From: Trichosporon coremiiforme
Taxonomy: Eukaryota > Basidiomycota > Tremellomycetes > Trichosporonales > Trichosporonaceae
NCBI GenBank assembly: GCA_039545355.1
Contig: BCJJ01000020.1
Span: forward strand, 124,001 to 188,000
DNA length: 64,000 bases
Reading direction: 5' to 3'
In this document: positions 1 through 11,874 of the stretch, one piece after another
Numbering within the stretch: the stretch's first letter is position 1
How the letters are laid out: each line of letters opens with the position of its first letter
Position numbers and translations under genes: made by a program
Notes under the pieces: model-generated
What the model was told of the DNA's origin: nothing
Seen by the model: the letters and a program-made list of their open reading frames with translations, nothing else
The model's database searches: none

Positions 1-1259
1 GTGCATGGACAGAGCGTTGTGAGAGTGCGTCGTCGCGGGAGCAGGCGTCGAGAGGGTCGCAGATCTTGTTCGAGGACGGACACTGACATGTGACGGCACT
101 GATCACTTCTTGCAACTGCAGCGACTCCCATACTGGCAATGTCGCTTTCAACCAACCTCGACCACTGAAAGTGAAGCATCCAGTGTTTCATGGTATTGCT
201 GACGCGCAGTGATGGATATCAAGAAATGGGCAATAGGTGCCACCAGCCGGCCGAGCGCATCTGCGCGTCATCTTTGGGTTCTAGCGGACTCCAGTCTCCG
301 GTGAGCTATGGGACTTGTTCTAGCAGCTCACGACAGCCAATGGCATCAGCTGTAGCGGTGAACTTTCTCTTTCTGCAGATGATAGCTGGCTTCCCCAGTC
401 GGCGCACCGTATCTCACGTTAAGGTTGCGCCGTCGCCGCGGCAAGCCTCCGGCCGTCACTGTGAGCTGCATAAGTCCCACGCCTAGTTGACTCGAGCTCT
501 ACGGTGCGAGCACCAACGACCCTTCGAGCGCTGTGTATCGGTGAACGTGTGCAGTGAACTGCATTCTGCCGGCCTGAGCCAGCTTCTTTAGTAAGCTGAT
601 GCACTGCTCTTGAAGCTCATCCCAGCGCGAATACTTGAATTCGTAGCTAAATCTTCATGTTGTAGCTGTCAACAGGCACACGCGCCTTTGCGCAAATGAC
701 CATGCCTGCAACCGCTCGCTGCAAGCTTGGATCGGGCCTTCCCGCTGTTCCTAGAGATGGTCGGCCGGGCGATCTCCCGGGTGAGGCGGCATCACAAGTG
801 AGCTTGGTTGAATAGCTGGTAGCCGGCAGCAGTAACGCAGTTCCTTGGCCAGTAAGCTGGGAGTCCCCCGTGGTTAGGCTAACACTAGTATCTTAGGAGA
901 TCTTCTCGCAGACGCCCTGACTACTTTCCAGCAGAAGCGAGTGCCGAGTTTACAGAGGACCAGTAGGCAGCAGTGTGTAATTGGGCGTTGATGTCCCAAG
1001 CTGACCACAGCGAGCAATGTGGGGGAGAATGCAGTGAACAGGGCACGTCGAAGTGAGCTCCTCATTTGCGACATTGCGTTAGCTAACTTCAGATCTGGGG
1101 CGCATTATCCTCTGCTGTCCTCAGCAAAGGTCAGAGCGCAACATGGTCTCAAGGGTCAATCGACAAGCCCCCGCTCCAGAACCTCACACCACCCCCCACC
1201 CTCAATCTCGCGCCTCCAACCACCTCCAGAATATGCAAAAGGAGGACGTTACCGCCCTG
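1..1259. other. Left-edge region without a supportable gene
   Basis: Only short frames without recognisable motifs. One good intron-like unit lies on the plus strand at about 852-888: it opens with GTAAGCT and closes with GGCTAACACTAG. This suggests part of a spliced transcript, but I could not join exons into a convincing protein. Confidence 0.3.
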
Positions 1260-1357
1260 TTCTCCGCCAGGGAGTCGAACCCTGCTCTATCGCGATCACT
1301 TGAGGTGATGAACTCCCGTTTGAGAGGCGATTATACTAACCGATATACTAGCGAAGA
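1260..1357 (-). tRNA. tRNA-Glu(CTC), intron-containing
   Basis: On the minus strand the acceptor stem TCTTCGC pairs with GCGGAGA (one G:U). A D arm, an anticodon stem ATCGC/GCGAT and a T arm CAGGG-TTCGACT-CCCTG are present. The anticodon loop reads CTCTCA to position 37, giving anticodon CTC (Glu). A 26-nt intron (1295-1320) follows position 37, the canonical eukaryotic site, and C38 resumes the loop. Folded by eye. Confidence 0.9.
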
Positions 1358-1423
1358 GACGCTGTTTGATGGCGAGCAAGTCCCCGCCGGCACCGAGCGC
1401 CGCGCGCGAGGGGTGCAACAACT

Positions 1424-1900
1424 GTAAGCTGGCCATTGAACCCCAGCCCGTAGACAGTGTGACGGGTATGTTATGATCCTCCGCGTGCTAGCTGACCACA
1501 GTCCGCATGTCCGGCGAGAGTGAGCGGCACTAGGCACTGAGCTTTGCAGGTCTTCCCACAAGCTGATACCAGTCCTCGAATGCATTTGTGAGCTGTCGGC
1601 CATCGGCTGGAAGCTGACTCCAGGTACAGGTGAGCTTTCTGAAAGTGTTCACCAGCTGATTCAAGACTCGTGAGCTTCTTTTACGTCTGCCAGCTAACTT
1701 CCGAAGGGAAGTGCGCTCTTGGACATGCGCGGGCAATTGACTCCAACGGCGAAGTTGGCCTGTGAGCTGCACAGTTTTGCTTCAGATTTAATCCCAGGCG
1801 TGAGGTGAGCTGACCAGCTGCAATACTTAGCTAACTCCCAGATCTTTTGTAAGTGCTCAAAGGGGGAATGGGTGATCAGGAAATCAGTACTGTTACATAA
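1424..1900 (+). other. Dense run of intron-like signals, gene unresolved
   Basis: About every 40-60 nt the plus strand shows a donor-like GTGAGCT or GTAAGCT followed by a branch-like AGCTGAC, AGCTAAC or AGCTGAT and an AG. A possible first exon begins with ATG at 1369 and encodes a short Ala/Pro-rich start followed by REGCNNC, which recalls the opening of a Zn2Cys6 cluster, but no clean cluster follows. Some implied exons would be 4-18 nt, so it may be a non-coding spliced RNA or a decayed gene. Confidence 0.3.
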
Positions 1901-1919
1901 TATGCATCTAGATTTCGGT

Positions 1920-4209
1920 CTATGCCAGCTCAAACACGCGCACACTCCTGTCCTCGCTCGCGCTGGCGAGCTTGCCACCCTTGGACCACGCGAGGCGCGA
2001 AACGGGTCCAGCATGCCTCTGTTCCTCGGGGAGTGAGCCCCTGTGCCCTCCCTCGAGGTCGTACAGCTCGATCGAGCCGATCTCCGTGCCGACGGCGAGC
2101 AACTTGCCCGCCGCAACGGCAGTGGCCGGGGACTCGAGCTTGATCGTGATCGTACACGTCCCGTTCTTCCACACCTTGACCGTCTTGTCTCGCGAGGCGG
2201 TCACGAACGTCTCATCGTCGACGAACGCGCAGTCGAGCACCATGCGCGCATGCGCTTTCTCCTCTCCCGCTACTTGCTTCCACTCCCCTCCGTCCATCTC
2301 GAAAAGGCGCCACCCACGGTCACGCGAGACGGTCAGCACGCGCTGGTCGTTGGGAGTCCATGCGATACGGGTCACAGTCAGAGTGTGGCCCGGGAGAGTG
2401 GCAAGGTGGCTCCAGTCCTTCGTCGATGTGAGGCGCACGGCGGCGTGCTCGGCCGAACTGGCGCGCGACGCTGTGGCAATGATGTCCCCTGTATGCGAGG
2501 CTGCAAGCGTCACCAGCTCGTACCCGTGACCGTAGATCTTCTCGATCTCGGGCCACAGTGTGCTCGTGCCGAGCTCCTCCTCAGTCGGCAGTGCAGCGAG
2601 CGTGGCGGCCACACTGTGCTGTGCCTCGTGGCTGGTCTTGATCTCGGGTTCGTCGTATGCCTTGCCGAGCGCGCGGTTTGAGAGACCCAGCGGCGGCACG
2701 GTCGCGCCCTTCGGCAGGCTCTCAATGATCTCCGTCGAGGGATTGGCGATGCCGAGGGAAGCGAGAGATTGAGCAAAGCCCTCTGTCGCCTCGAACACGC
2801 GCACCGTCTTCTCCTCGGCCGCGGTCGCGATGCGGAACGGCGTCAGAAAACCACCGTCCACGAGGTCGTAGCCGTGAACCTGCGGGCGGGCGATCTCGCC
2901 CCACACCGCCGAGCCGGTCGACGTCGCAGCAGCATGGATTCGTGACGTCTGGTCGGCACTCGTGCTCAGCACATAGGCGCCGGACGGGTCCCAGGCGACA
3001 CTCCGCGCGGCGTCAAAGTGCCCCGTGAGGCCCGGTGTCGGCTCCCATCCTCCTGCACTGCGGCGCCAGCGCTCAACGCCGCCCGTCCATCCCGTAGCGA
3101 TAACCGAGTTCGGCGCCCACATCGCACCGAAGAAGCTGAGTCCGCGGCCGCCAAACGCTCCGAACCGGTGGGCGGGGATCCACATGCCGTCCTTCTGGCC
3201 GGACTGGTCTGTCGGCTCCCAGATGATCATCGAGTTGTCGGCCGCGGTCGAGAGAAGCGCCGTGTCGCCTGAGAAGTGGACGTTCGTCAGCCCGCCCTCG
3301 TGTCCGACGAGAAGCGCCTCGAGCGTGATCGCGTATCGCACGCCGGCGACGACGAACGGGTGCGCCTTCGTCGATACCTCGGCGCTCTCCTCGGCATCAA
3401 GCTCCGCGAGTGGGTCGACCTCTCGTCCCAGTCCGATGCGCCACAGACGGACGTAATTGTCCTGCGAGCCGGAGGCGAGGAGCAGGTCGGATCCAGTCGT
3501 CGTAAAGGCGAGGCAGCGAACCCAGTCCTCGTGGCCCTCGAGCATGACCGCTCGCCGGAAGGTGTTCTCGGCGGGAACCCAGACCTGCACCTTCCGGTCG
3601 GTGCAGCCAACGACGAGCAACGGCTGGTCAGAGTTGGGGAGGAGGGCGAGCTCGATGTCGAGAGGGAGCTTTCCCTTCAGATCGAGGGTGGAGGCTTCCT
3701 CCGGCGAGGAAGACAGCGTCCACCGCTTCAGTACGGCGTCGCTGCCGCCCGTCATCAGCTCCTGTCCTCCGGGAAAGGCACCGAGAGCGGACACGCTGCC
3801 CTTGTGCGCCTTGAAGGCTGCTGTGCATTTGAACTGAGGTCAGCTCATTGGACCGGCCCGGACAGCTTCGAGTGGACTTACGCTTCGGCCCGAACCTTCC
3901 CATACGCGCACCTCGCCGACATTGTCGCCCGACACGAACACGGTCACATCACCGTCGCGAAGGAGCTTGACCGTCGTGACATGCCCCCTGTGTCCGAGGA
4001 GAGTGGCGAACACACCACCGTCGGTTGTCTGCTGTTAGCTATGCATACGACAGCTCAGCTTGGAGGAAGGTGGAGGTCGGAGGAAGGTAACTCACAGTGT
4101 CCCAAAGGGCGACGGTCGAGCCCGCACCGTATGCAAAAACGCCAGCGGATGATGACGCACAGCAAGAACTTGATCGGTTGGCGCCTATTGACACGTAAGC
4201 TGTCTGCAT
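1920..4209 (-). CDS. ELP2: Elongator complex subunit 2 (WD40 protein)
   Basis: Elp2 is the WD40 scaffold of Elongator, which modifies wobble uridines of tRNAs (mcm5U pathway); it acts in cytoplasm and nucleus. Three exons join in phase: 4096-4209, 3882-4028 and 1920-3833 (introns of 67 and 48 nt, both with GTGAGT/GTAAGT donors and CTAAC/CTGAC branch sites). The 724-residue product is close to the family length. It starts MQTAYVSIGANRSSS, typical of Elp2, and carries repeated WD40 blades throughout, for example GHRGHVTTVKLL, GHEDWVRCLAF (with LASGSQDNYVRLW) and GHTLTVTRIAW; the last blade ends SASEDRSVRVFELA. The start is the first in-frame ATG and is preceded by no other open exon. A divergent 2.1-kb spacer separates it from ALA synthase. 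Confidence 0.9.
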
Positions 4210-6360
4210 TGCTGGAGCGTCGTGGCCGTCTGGTTTGGTTTGTTGTTGAGCCTGGTCAACCTGGTTGAGCGCGTTCAGACATTTCTGATGTCGTCAGGAA
4301 CGGCATATGGTGGTCTCCCACGGACGCCAAGGGTGCTACTTTCGCACGGGGGCTCTTGGAGAAGAGTGCAGTCTCCCACGGTCGCAGCAGTCGGGCGACA
4401 AAATGCTGGAAGTGGGGGAAGAGGATGGAGTGGGGCGCCTGCTACACGCGGTCATGTTTCCCACGACGGCCCAGCACGCTGGGTGAACGGCGCAAAGTCC
4501 TCTTTCACCCACGGATGTCTTTGACCGCGCGGGCTGGCAGGATGCAACGTCTAGGCCTGAGATCTGCGGCATTGTTCCAAATAAACTCTCGTGTTCCACC
4601 AGAACCTTACTCTACTGCTCATGCAGACGGTGAGTAGACGGCTCGGTTGTACCATGCTCGACGCGGGCAGCGAGTCAGGTGACTGTTATCTTTCGTCATT
4701 GGACCATGGTTGATCCGACTTGGCTTGCAATCTCGGCCGCGCAGGACGGAGCAGGATCGTACCTCGGTGCCCTAATTTCCGAATCCCAATTCTGGTACCA
4801 CGGCACGACCACGGCATAGGGCCACGGTACTAACGAGCACGCCTGGGTCGACTAACGGCGGCACGACTAACCTCCTATGCTTGTCCACCACGCCTACTAA
4901 ACCTATAATGATCTACGGGCAGTGGAATGGACTACCCCGGATTGGCCTCCGCTCGCTGGACACGCTAGAGTGTCCCGACATGTGCTGGACCGGAGATCTG
5001 GTCAGCTGTATGCATGCCCTCGCCCCTCGCTAACCTTGCTGGTGCTGGCCAGACCGCGTTCCCCGCGTCGGCCGTGTCACTTGACCATGTTGACCCCCCT
5101 TACCCGTGCGTAGGCCTGCTAGGCCGGTTGGCGCAGTAGGCCGACCGACGCAGTCGAATTCCAGGGGAAAACGGGATTTTCCACTGCGCCAGGCGCCAGG
5201 TCGTCGTGCATCGACGTGTCTTTGTCAGATGCGCCCGGCCTGCCCCGCCTGCCTGGCGTGGCGCTACCCATGTCCGACTTTCTTTGAGCATGCACGTCGG
5301 GGTGTTTGGCGTGGTTAGACTTAGAGTGAGAGCGGCAGAGCCAGTCTGAAACAAGCCTAATGCTTTCCGAAGTGCTTCGACAACACCGAAGACATGCACG
5401 GGGACCGATACTCCTGTTCGGGTTCGAGGATACGGTTCCCGGACAATAGTCGTCCTGGAACAGACTCGAGCGAGACCGGTTTGGCGCGGCTCTGATTGGC
5501 TGGAGTGTTTCATTATGCATCAAACGTAGTCGTCACGGCTGCGATTGCCGTAAACTGGAGCCGTCTCAGACGTCCCGTGAATCTGGGATTCGCTACTCCC
5601 TTCGACGATTCAGTTGTGTCACAGAAACACGTCGCGGTCGCCGTCATGATCAGGAGCGTCGTACATGCATGCCCGCATGGTAATTGGCAGGCTGACGGTC
5701 TGCGACGGGTTCGAGCCGCGGGCAAGCTTAGCTAACGTCCGTAAAGCATGGAGGAATTAGGAGTGGAAGAAAGATGTGGGGTGTCCTGATCTCCTGAGTG
5801 TCCTCCTGATCGCCCATCAGTAAGCCGGCCCCAGTTGGGCCAGGTTGGTAGGCTCGATAGCAGTGATGGGCTCGTTACGAGGCAGGAGAACAGAGGAAGC
5901 TCCGTCGACTCGACGGCGCCACGGTGGCCACAGTCAGGAGAGCCAGGTGGCGAGTATCCGAGTAGAAGACTGCGCCCAACTGGGCATTCTGAGCCGATGT
6001 GAGCCACGGTGAGCTGCGGTGAGCCACTGGCGGGACGGAGGCAGATTCCCTCTGGCATCCCGCGGCCCCTTAATCTCCTTGTCTCCCTTGCGTCTAAAGC
6101 CTGCCCTGCCAGGTTTATCCGCCAATCCGGTTGCGTGCATTCACAACCGAGTCTTTTCGCTGCTATCCCTGGCCCGCCTAGCCCAGCCCAGTCGGCCCAG
6201 TCAGAGCAAACCCGCAGTCCGCTTATAATATCTCACCCCGCCAACCATCCTCCCCCTTCCCCACACTCATCTGGTCTCTCTCTTCTTCTCAAGACCGCCC
6301 CGGCTCCTGGATCGTCTCTCTCAACTTCGAAAACCACACAGACTCAAACACGAAGCAATA
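4210..6360. promoter_or_regulatory. Divergent intergenic region between ELP2 and HEM1
   Basis: About 2.1 kb with no supportable coding region. It should hold both upstream regions. A TATA-like CTTATAATATC sits near 6220, about 140 nt before the ALA synthase ATG, and the stretch up to the ATG is pyrimidine-rich. Short frames at 5100-5520 have no motif and unlikely composition. Confidence 0.35.
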
Positions 6361-8337
6361 ATGAAGGTCACCTCCCTTCTCCGTTACTCGCGCGCCTGCC
6401 CCTTCCTGGGTCACTCGACGCCCTCGTCTCTCCGCACCCTCGCTTCCACTGGCAGCTCCACCGGTGCCAACGCCCTCACCGCCAAGGCCATCGAGTGCCC
6501 CATGATGGGCCCTCGTCTCGCCAGCAAGAGTCAGGCCCGCGCCTACGCTTCGGTCGCTGGTAACCGCGAGGTCGAAGAGATTCACAAGGTAGGTAAGCCC
6601 AGGCAGGGTCTCCCGTGACGGAGCCAGTTTTTTCATATCCCGGTCCAGCCAAACTCCCCGAATCCGGCCGTCACAAGCTAACAATACCAGCAGAAGGACA
6701 TCAACTTCGACCCCACCGGCACCCCTGCTGGCAAGTGCCCCCACGCTAAGGCTGCCCATGAGGCCGCCAACGTTGCCCAGCAGGCCGTCAACGCCAAGGC
6801 TGCCGGCAAGGGCAAGGCCCCCGCCGTCGCCCGCAACACCGCCGGTGGCTTCGACTATGAGACCTTCTACCAGGCCGAGCTTGACAAGAAGCACCAGGAC
6901 AAGTCGTACCGCTACTTCAACAACATCAACCGCATGGCCGCTAAGTTCCCTGTCGCCCACACGGCCAAGACGTCTGAGGAGGTTGACGTCTGGTGTTCTA
7001 ACGACTACCTCGGCATGAGCAAGAACCCCATCGTGCTCGACACCATGCGCCGGTCCCTGAACAAGTACGGTGCCGGTGCCGGTGGTACTCGCAACATTGC
7101 CGGTAACGGCGCTCTCCACCTTGCGCTTGAGGATGAGCTCGCTGGTCTGCACCGCAAGCAGGGCGCCCTCGTCTTTTCTTCGTGCTACGTCGCCAACGAC
7201 GCCACGCTCTCCACCCTGGGCTCCAAGCTGCCCGGTTGTGTCATCTTCTCTGACCAGATGAACCACGCCTCGATGATTCAGGGTATCCGTCACTCGACCG
7301 CCAAGAAGGTCATCTTCAAGCACAACGACCTCGCGGACCTCGAGGCCAAGTTGCAAGCCGTCCCCAAAGACACCCCCAAGATCATCGCCTTCGAGTCGGT
7401 CTACTCCATGTCCGGCTCGGTTGCCCCCATCGAGGCCATGTGTGACCTCGCCGAGAAGTACGGTGCCATCACCTTCCTCGACGAAGTCCACGCCGTCGGC
7501 ATGTACGGCCCCACTGGTGCTGGTGTCGCCGAGCACCTCGACTTCACCGCCCACTACGCGACCCGTGACTCTGCCGAGCCCGTCCCCCGCTCGGTCATGG
7601 ACCGCATTGACATCATCACGGGCACCCTCGGCAAGGCCTACGGTGTCGTCGGTGGCTACATTGCCGGCTCGGCCGACCTCGTCGACCTTGTCCGCTCGTA
7701 CGCCCCCGGCTTCATCTTCACGACCTCGCTCCCTCCCTCGGTCGTTGCCGGTGCCCAGGCCTCGATCGCCTACCAGCGCGAGTTCATGGGTGACCGCCGC
7801 CTCCAGCAGCTCAACACTCGCAACGTGAAGAGCCAGCTCAAGGGCCTTGATATTCCCGTCGTTCCCAACCCTTCGCACATCGTCCCCGTTCTTGTCGGCG
7901 ACGCTGCCCTTGCCAAGGAGGCTTCTGACATGCTCCTCGCCAAGCACCACATCTACGTCCAGTCGATCAACTACCCCACCGTTCCCGTCGGTGACGAACG
8001 CCTGCGCATCACGCCGACCCCCGGCCACACGGCCGAACAGGTCGAGCACCTGATCACCTCGCTCGACTCGGTCTTCAACGAGCTCGACCTCAAGCGCGAG
8101 TCGGACTGGGTCGCCATCGGCGGCCGCGCCGGTGTCGGATGCCCCAACACCAAGGTCCCCGAGCCCGTCTGGAACGACGCCCAGCTTGGCCTCGAGGACG
8201 GCTCCGCCCCCGTCACGCTCGCCAAGGGCAAGGAGCATGTCCTCCTCCCCGAGGCCATCAAGGTTGCCGAGAAGCGTCTCACCCACCTTCTCGACGTCGG
8301 ACCCCGTCTCTCCCACCAGGCCTCCGACTCGCAGTAG
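6361..8337 (+). CDS. HEM1: 5-aminolevulinate synthase, mitochondrial
   Basis: Catalyses the PLP-dependent condensation of glycine and succinyl-CoA to 5-aminolevulinate, the first step of heme synthesis, in the mitochondrial matrix. Two exons: 6361-6588 and from 6691 (or 6694) to 8337; about 623-624 residues, the usual fungal length. The N-terminus is basic and Ser-rich like a mitochondrial presequence and contains three Cys-Pro heme-regulatory motifs (RACPFLGH near residue 13, IECPMMG near 46, GKCPHAK near 91). The catalytic core starts near [27 protein letters not shown] holds the PLP-binding Asp/His region, and [14 protein letters not shown] holds the Schiff-base lysine (about residue 390). 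The acceptor is a tandem CAGCAG, so one Gln may be optional. Convergent with the downstream minus-strand Pab2 gene. Confidence 0.95.
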
Positions 8338-8609
8338 TTGACTAAATAGTGCTATCGTAGGGATGCGAAAGTGAGAAGCGGTCAAAAGTCAATCATGAGC
8401 AGAAGCACTGAGCAGAGGCACTAGCTCAAGCAAACACGGAGCGCCTCGAGGATCTAGAACCCAGTACAAGGCAACAATGACTAACTTGCGTTTTGCGGGG
8501 CCACCGCGCCAAGCGTGTCTCAGTCTGTCCAAATCTGCATCCAGCAGCTCCGTAAAAGTCAACATGCAGCATCTAGCAGGAAACGTTCATTACAGGCTAC
8601 GGCATACAA

Positions 8610-9636
8610 CTACCATCCCCTTCCCCTTCCCCGTCCCCTCCCCCTGAACCCGCGGAACCCTCCGCGACCGCGTCCACGCCCGCGCCCCCTGTTCGTCATG
8701 TTCATGCCGGGGACGTTGGTGCGCTTCTCCTTGACGGAGATGAGGCGGCCGCGGAAGGATGACTCGTTGAGCACGAGCGCATTCGGGACCACGCTCGGGT
8801 CCGCAAACTCGACGTACGCGTACCCTTTCGGGTGGCCGGTGAACTTGTCGCAGAGGATTGTCACGCGGTTAATCGTGCCGCACGCTTGGAAGTGGGCTTG
8901 GATCTCCTCCGGCGTCGCGCCGTAGTCCACCTGGGAGTTAGCTTGGGCTTACACCTTGGAAGCTGGTGGGAGAGAGAATCGCGGATGCGGCCGCAGACGA
9001 AGGAGGAAAAGCCTTTCCAAGCAGGGAGGGGCGATGGTGCGGCGAGCGGAAAGCACTCGGAGGCGTTGGAGGAGGATCTCTGCACGCTAGCAATTGGAGC
9101 AGACTTGCGCAAACGACACGGCGATCGCAGAGAGGACGCCGTTGTTTCGGACGATAGCGGCAAGCCGGTTAATTCCATCCAAGCTCGCAGAGCGCACCGG
9201 CGACGCCGACGACCCGCCTCCAGCTTTTCGGTTCCTTTCTCCTCCATCCTCAGGCGTACCCAACACCCATCGGTGGTCTTCGCGAAGCGTTCTTCCCCGT
9301 CCTTCCATCCCCATTGTTGCCAGCACATCGCAATGTACTCACGTTACCGACGTAGATGCTGCGCGCGTCGACAGCAGCCGGCGCCTCATCGTCATCCATG
9401 GCCTCGTCCGCCTCTCCCTCCGCCTTGGGGGTCGCCTCCTTCTCGAGCTGCTCTGTCAGCTTTCATGTTGCCTGTCTTCCTCGGCGACACTCACCTCATT
9501 CTTCTCGGCCTCCATCTCGGCAAGACGCGCCTGCATCAACTTGAGTTCCTGCTGTCAGCTTATGAGTACCAAAACAGCTTACCTCATCGACGTTGACGTC
9601 GTCGAGGGGCGGCGAGGCGTCTCTCTGCTCGGCCAT
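8610..9636 (-). CDS. PAB2: Nuclear poly(A)-binding protein 2-like (RRM plus RG tail)
   Basis: Homologue of fission-yeast Pab2 and human PABPN1, which bind nascent poly(A) tails in the nucleus and help polyadenylation and exosome turnover. Four exons join in phase: 9583-9636, 9495-9548, 9343-9447 and 8610-8930 (introns 34, 47 and 412 nt). The 177-residue product is the Pab2 size. It has an acidic start, a coiled-coil segment ([18 protein letters not shown], residues 19-36), one RRM from about residue 66 with RNP2 SIYVGNVDYG and RNP1 GYAYVEF, then a C-terminal [15 protein letters not shown] tail like the arginine-methylated tail of Pab2. The 412-nt intron is unusually long for this window. Confidence 0.9.
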
Positions 9637-9926
9637 GGTGTATGTATCGATGGAGGATTTGTTGTCCTCTGGTCGCTTGACGTAACAAGGCTGCCTCAAT
9701 CGAAACCTGCTAGCGCGAAAGCTCGTGGTGAGGTGCCATGTGGTTCTCACGTGACGCCACCCCCGGCCTTTCGCGGGAATAAAGCCCGCCCCGCCCATTG
9801 CTCCGTTGGCCCGATCGTCCGGGCAGCGCTGGCTGGCAGCGTGCGACTGGCGCAGCGAATACGTGCATACCAACCAACTAAAGTGAAGCCCCCTCACCTA
9901 CCTCTCACCCCACCTCACCTCTCAAA
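9637..9926. promoter_or_regulatory. Shared divergent promoter of PAB2 and ATP7
   Basis: A 290-nt spacer between two divergent start codons. The ATP7 side ends in a pyrimidine-rich leader (repeats of CCTACCT/CACCTCACCTCT) directly before the ATG, as seen before other genes here. A CACGTGA-type E-box lies near 9749. Assignment as a bidirectional promoter follows from the arrangement. Confidence 0.5.
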
Positions 9927-11874
9927 ATGGTGCGCACGACGACGACGACGCCAACGACCCCCAACGCTGACATGACAGTTCGCGAGCGCCCCCGTCCGCA
10001 GCGCCACCAACAAGGTCGACTGGACCAAGCTGTACAACCAGCTCGGTCTCGACAAGGGTTAGTTTTCGCGAGAAGGGCTCGGGGCGATTCGGACTTCGCG
10101 ACTTCAACTTGGACACGGCACATCGATGGCGACGGCGGCAGAAATGGTGGCAATGGGACGGGCGTGATTGGGGATGAAATGGGCAGCGCTGGAGGGAGAG
10201 ATTGTGCATGGGAAAGAGTGGAGAAGTGGAAACGGAGGTGGAGCGATGCGCACAGATTGGACGGGCTCGGGTGTTTCGGCAAGCGTGCGTATGGCCTCGG
10301 CACGGCTCTGCATCGACTGCGCGACCTCGACAGCGACGATTCCGACGTTTATTCACACTCCGAGGACGATTGCTGTTGCTTTGGGGATGTTTGAAGGTCC
10401 GAACAGAGACGTCACTCGGCAGACCTTCCGCCTCACGTCACCACTCGGCGCGCCTTTCTTTGAGTCGTCTTTGGCCTCGACAACTCTCTCCCGCCTCGAC
10501 ATTTACTTTTCCCGATGTCTCTGCGACTTCGACGGCTTTGTTGTTGTTTTTCAATCGAGATTCAGTGCTCATCACGAGTTCCCGAAGTTTTATCGACGCG
10601 TCGCGCCGACAAATATCTCGCGCTGCAAAACGGCCTGTTGTCCCGATTCAATGTGCATCGCTTGGATCGGAATGGGAGGAGAAGTTTAGGATGGAAGAGA
10701 GCATGTGGGAAGGATGAGCGCTGCCCAGGTCCGATAAGGCTGTCTCAGTCATGTTTGGATCGACCCACAGAGTTGGCTTCAGTTATCAGAGGGTGGAAGA
10801 CGGGGCTCTTCTGCGTACTCGTGTATGGTCAAGGGCCTCTATCTACGCCTTTGATGTTGTGTTTGGCCGAAAGCTTATGGAGAGACCGTCCATGACGCCC
10901 CTCCTGTGATGTGCCGTCCGCCGAGCCGAAGTCAAAGTCCGCCTGGCGACCCAACCTAAATGCATCCACCGCTTTGAACTCCTGCTAACCCCACAGAGAC
11001 CCTCTCGGCTCTCCAGGCCTTCCGTGCCCGCAACATCAATGCGTCCAACAAGAACGCTGCCCTGAAGTCGACCATGCCCCAGATCGACCTCTCGCACTAC
11101 AAGTCGATCCTCAAGAACGCTTCCGCTGTTGAGGCTGCCGAGAAGGCCCTCTCGACCTTCAAGCCCGTCGACTACGACGTTTCCAAGTGGGACAAGGTCG
11201 TTGACGCCTTCGAGCAGAAGGCCGTCTCCCAGGCCAAGGAGACCGTCCAGAAGGTCAACAAGGAGGAGACCGACCTCAAGGCCACCCTCTCCAACATCAC
11301 CGAGGCCCGCCCCTTCGAGGACCTCACTTCCGACGAGGCTGCCGCCGCCAACCCCAACATCACCAAGGCTACTGAGGTGAGTTACGCCGTCAGGGCCGGT
11401 GGAGGTTTGTCAAGTGGAGGTCCGATTTCGTCAGAGAGACGTCCCACTTCCTCTTCTGCCAACCCGGACTTCTCCCAACCTCTTCTGCCTTTCCAGAGTT
11501 GCTTTGCTAACGCCTTCGCAGGCTATGATCAAGAACGGCCGCTGGACCGTCCCGGGTTCGTTGAAATTTGGCATTTTGCGAGGACGAGGGCGTGCAGAAC
11601 AAGGCTCTTCGGCGAAGAGAGGTCTTCTTGTGGATGACTTGGTGCGAGGTGGAGTTGGTGCCCCACATTCGGTTCCGTGCCTGGTCCCGCTAGAACCATT
11701 TTGGTTCCGTTCCTTGTGGCGGATTGGCGGTTTGCCACCCCTCCACCAGCACAACGCTTCACGGACACTCTTCTTCTTCGTCTCTTCGTCCTCTGATGCT
11801 CTTTTCTCTTCAGAAACATTGCTAACGACTGCGCAGACTATGTCGAGAAGTTCGGACAGCAGAGCTTGCTGTAA
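9927..11874 (+). CDS. ATP7: Mitochondrial F-type ATP synthase subunit d
   Basis: Subunit d is part of the peripheral stalk of the mitochondrial F1Fo-ATP synthase. Five exons: 9927-9929, 9979-10057, 10997-11376, 11522-11555 and 11837-11874; 177 residues, matching the family. The first coding exon is only the ATG triplet, followed by a 49-nt intron with CTGAC branch and ACAG acceptor; no other ATG is in frame with the conserved FASAPVRSATNKVDW start. Family features are KVDWTKLYNQLGLDK, LQAFRARNINAS, an all-helical middle, and the C-terminal WTVPDYVEKFGQQSLL. The second intron is 939 nt, the longest in the window; the others are 145 and 281 nt. Highly expressed codon choice (AAG, CTC, GCC) supports the model. 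Confidence 0.9.

Noticed and set aside
5697..5722. GGGTTCGAGCC-like tRNA T-arm
   Set aside because: No matching acceptor, D or anticodon arm on either side.
6289..8385. Long minus-strand frame (about 700 codons) opposite the ALA synthase gene
   Set aside because: It is an antisense shadow caused by strong GC-ending codon bias; the plus-strand protein is unmistakable and the antisense text is Gly/Asp/Val-rich without motifs.
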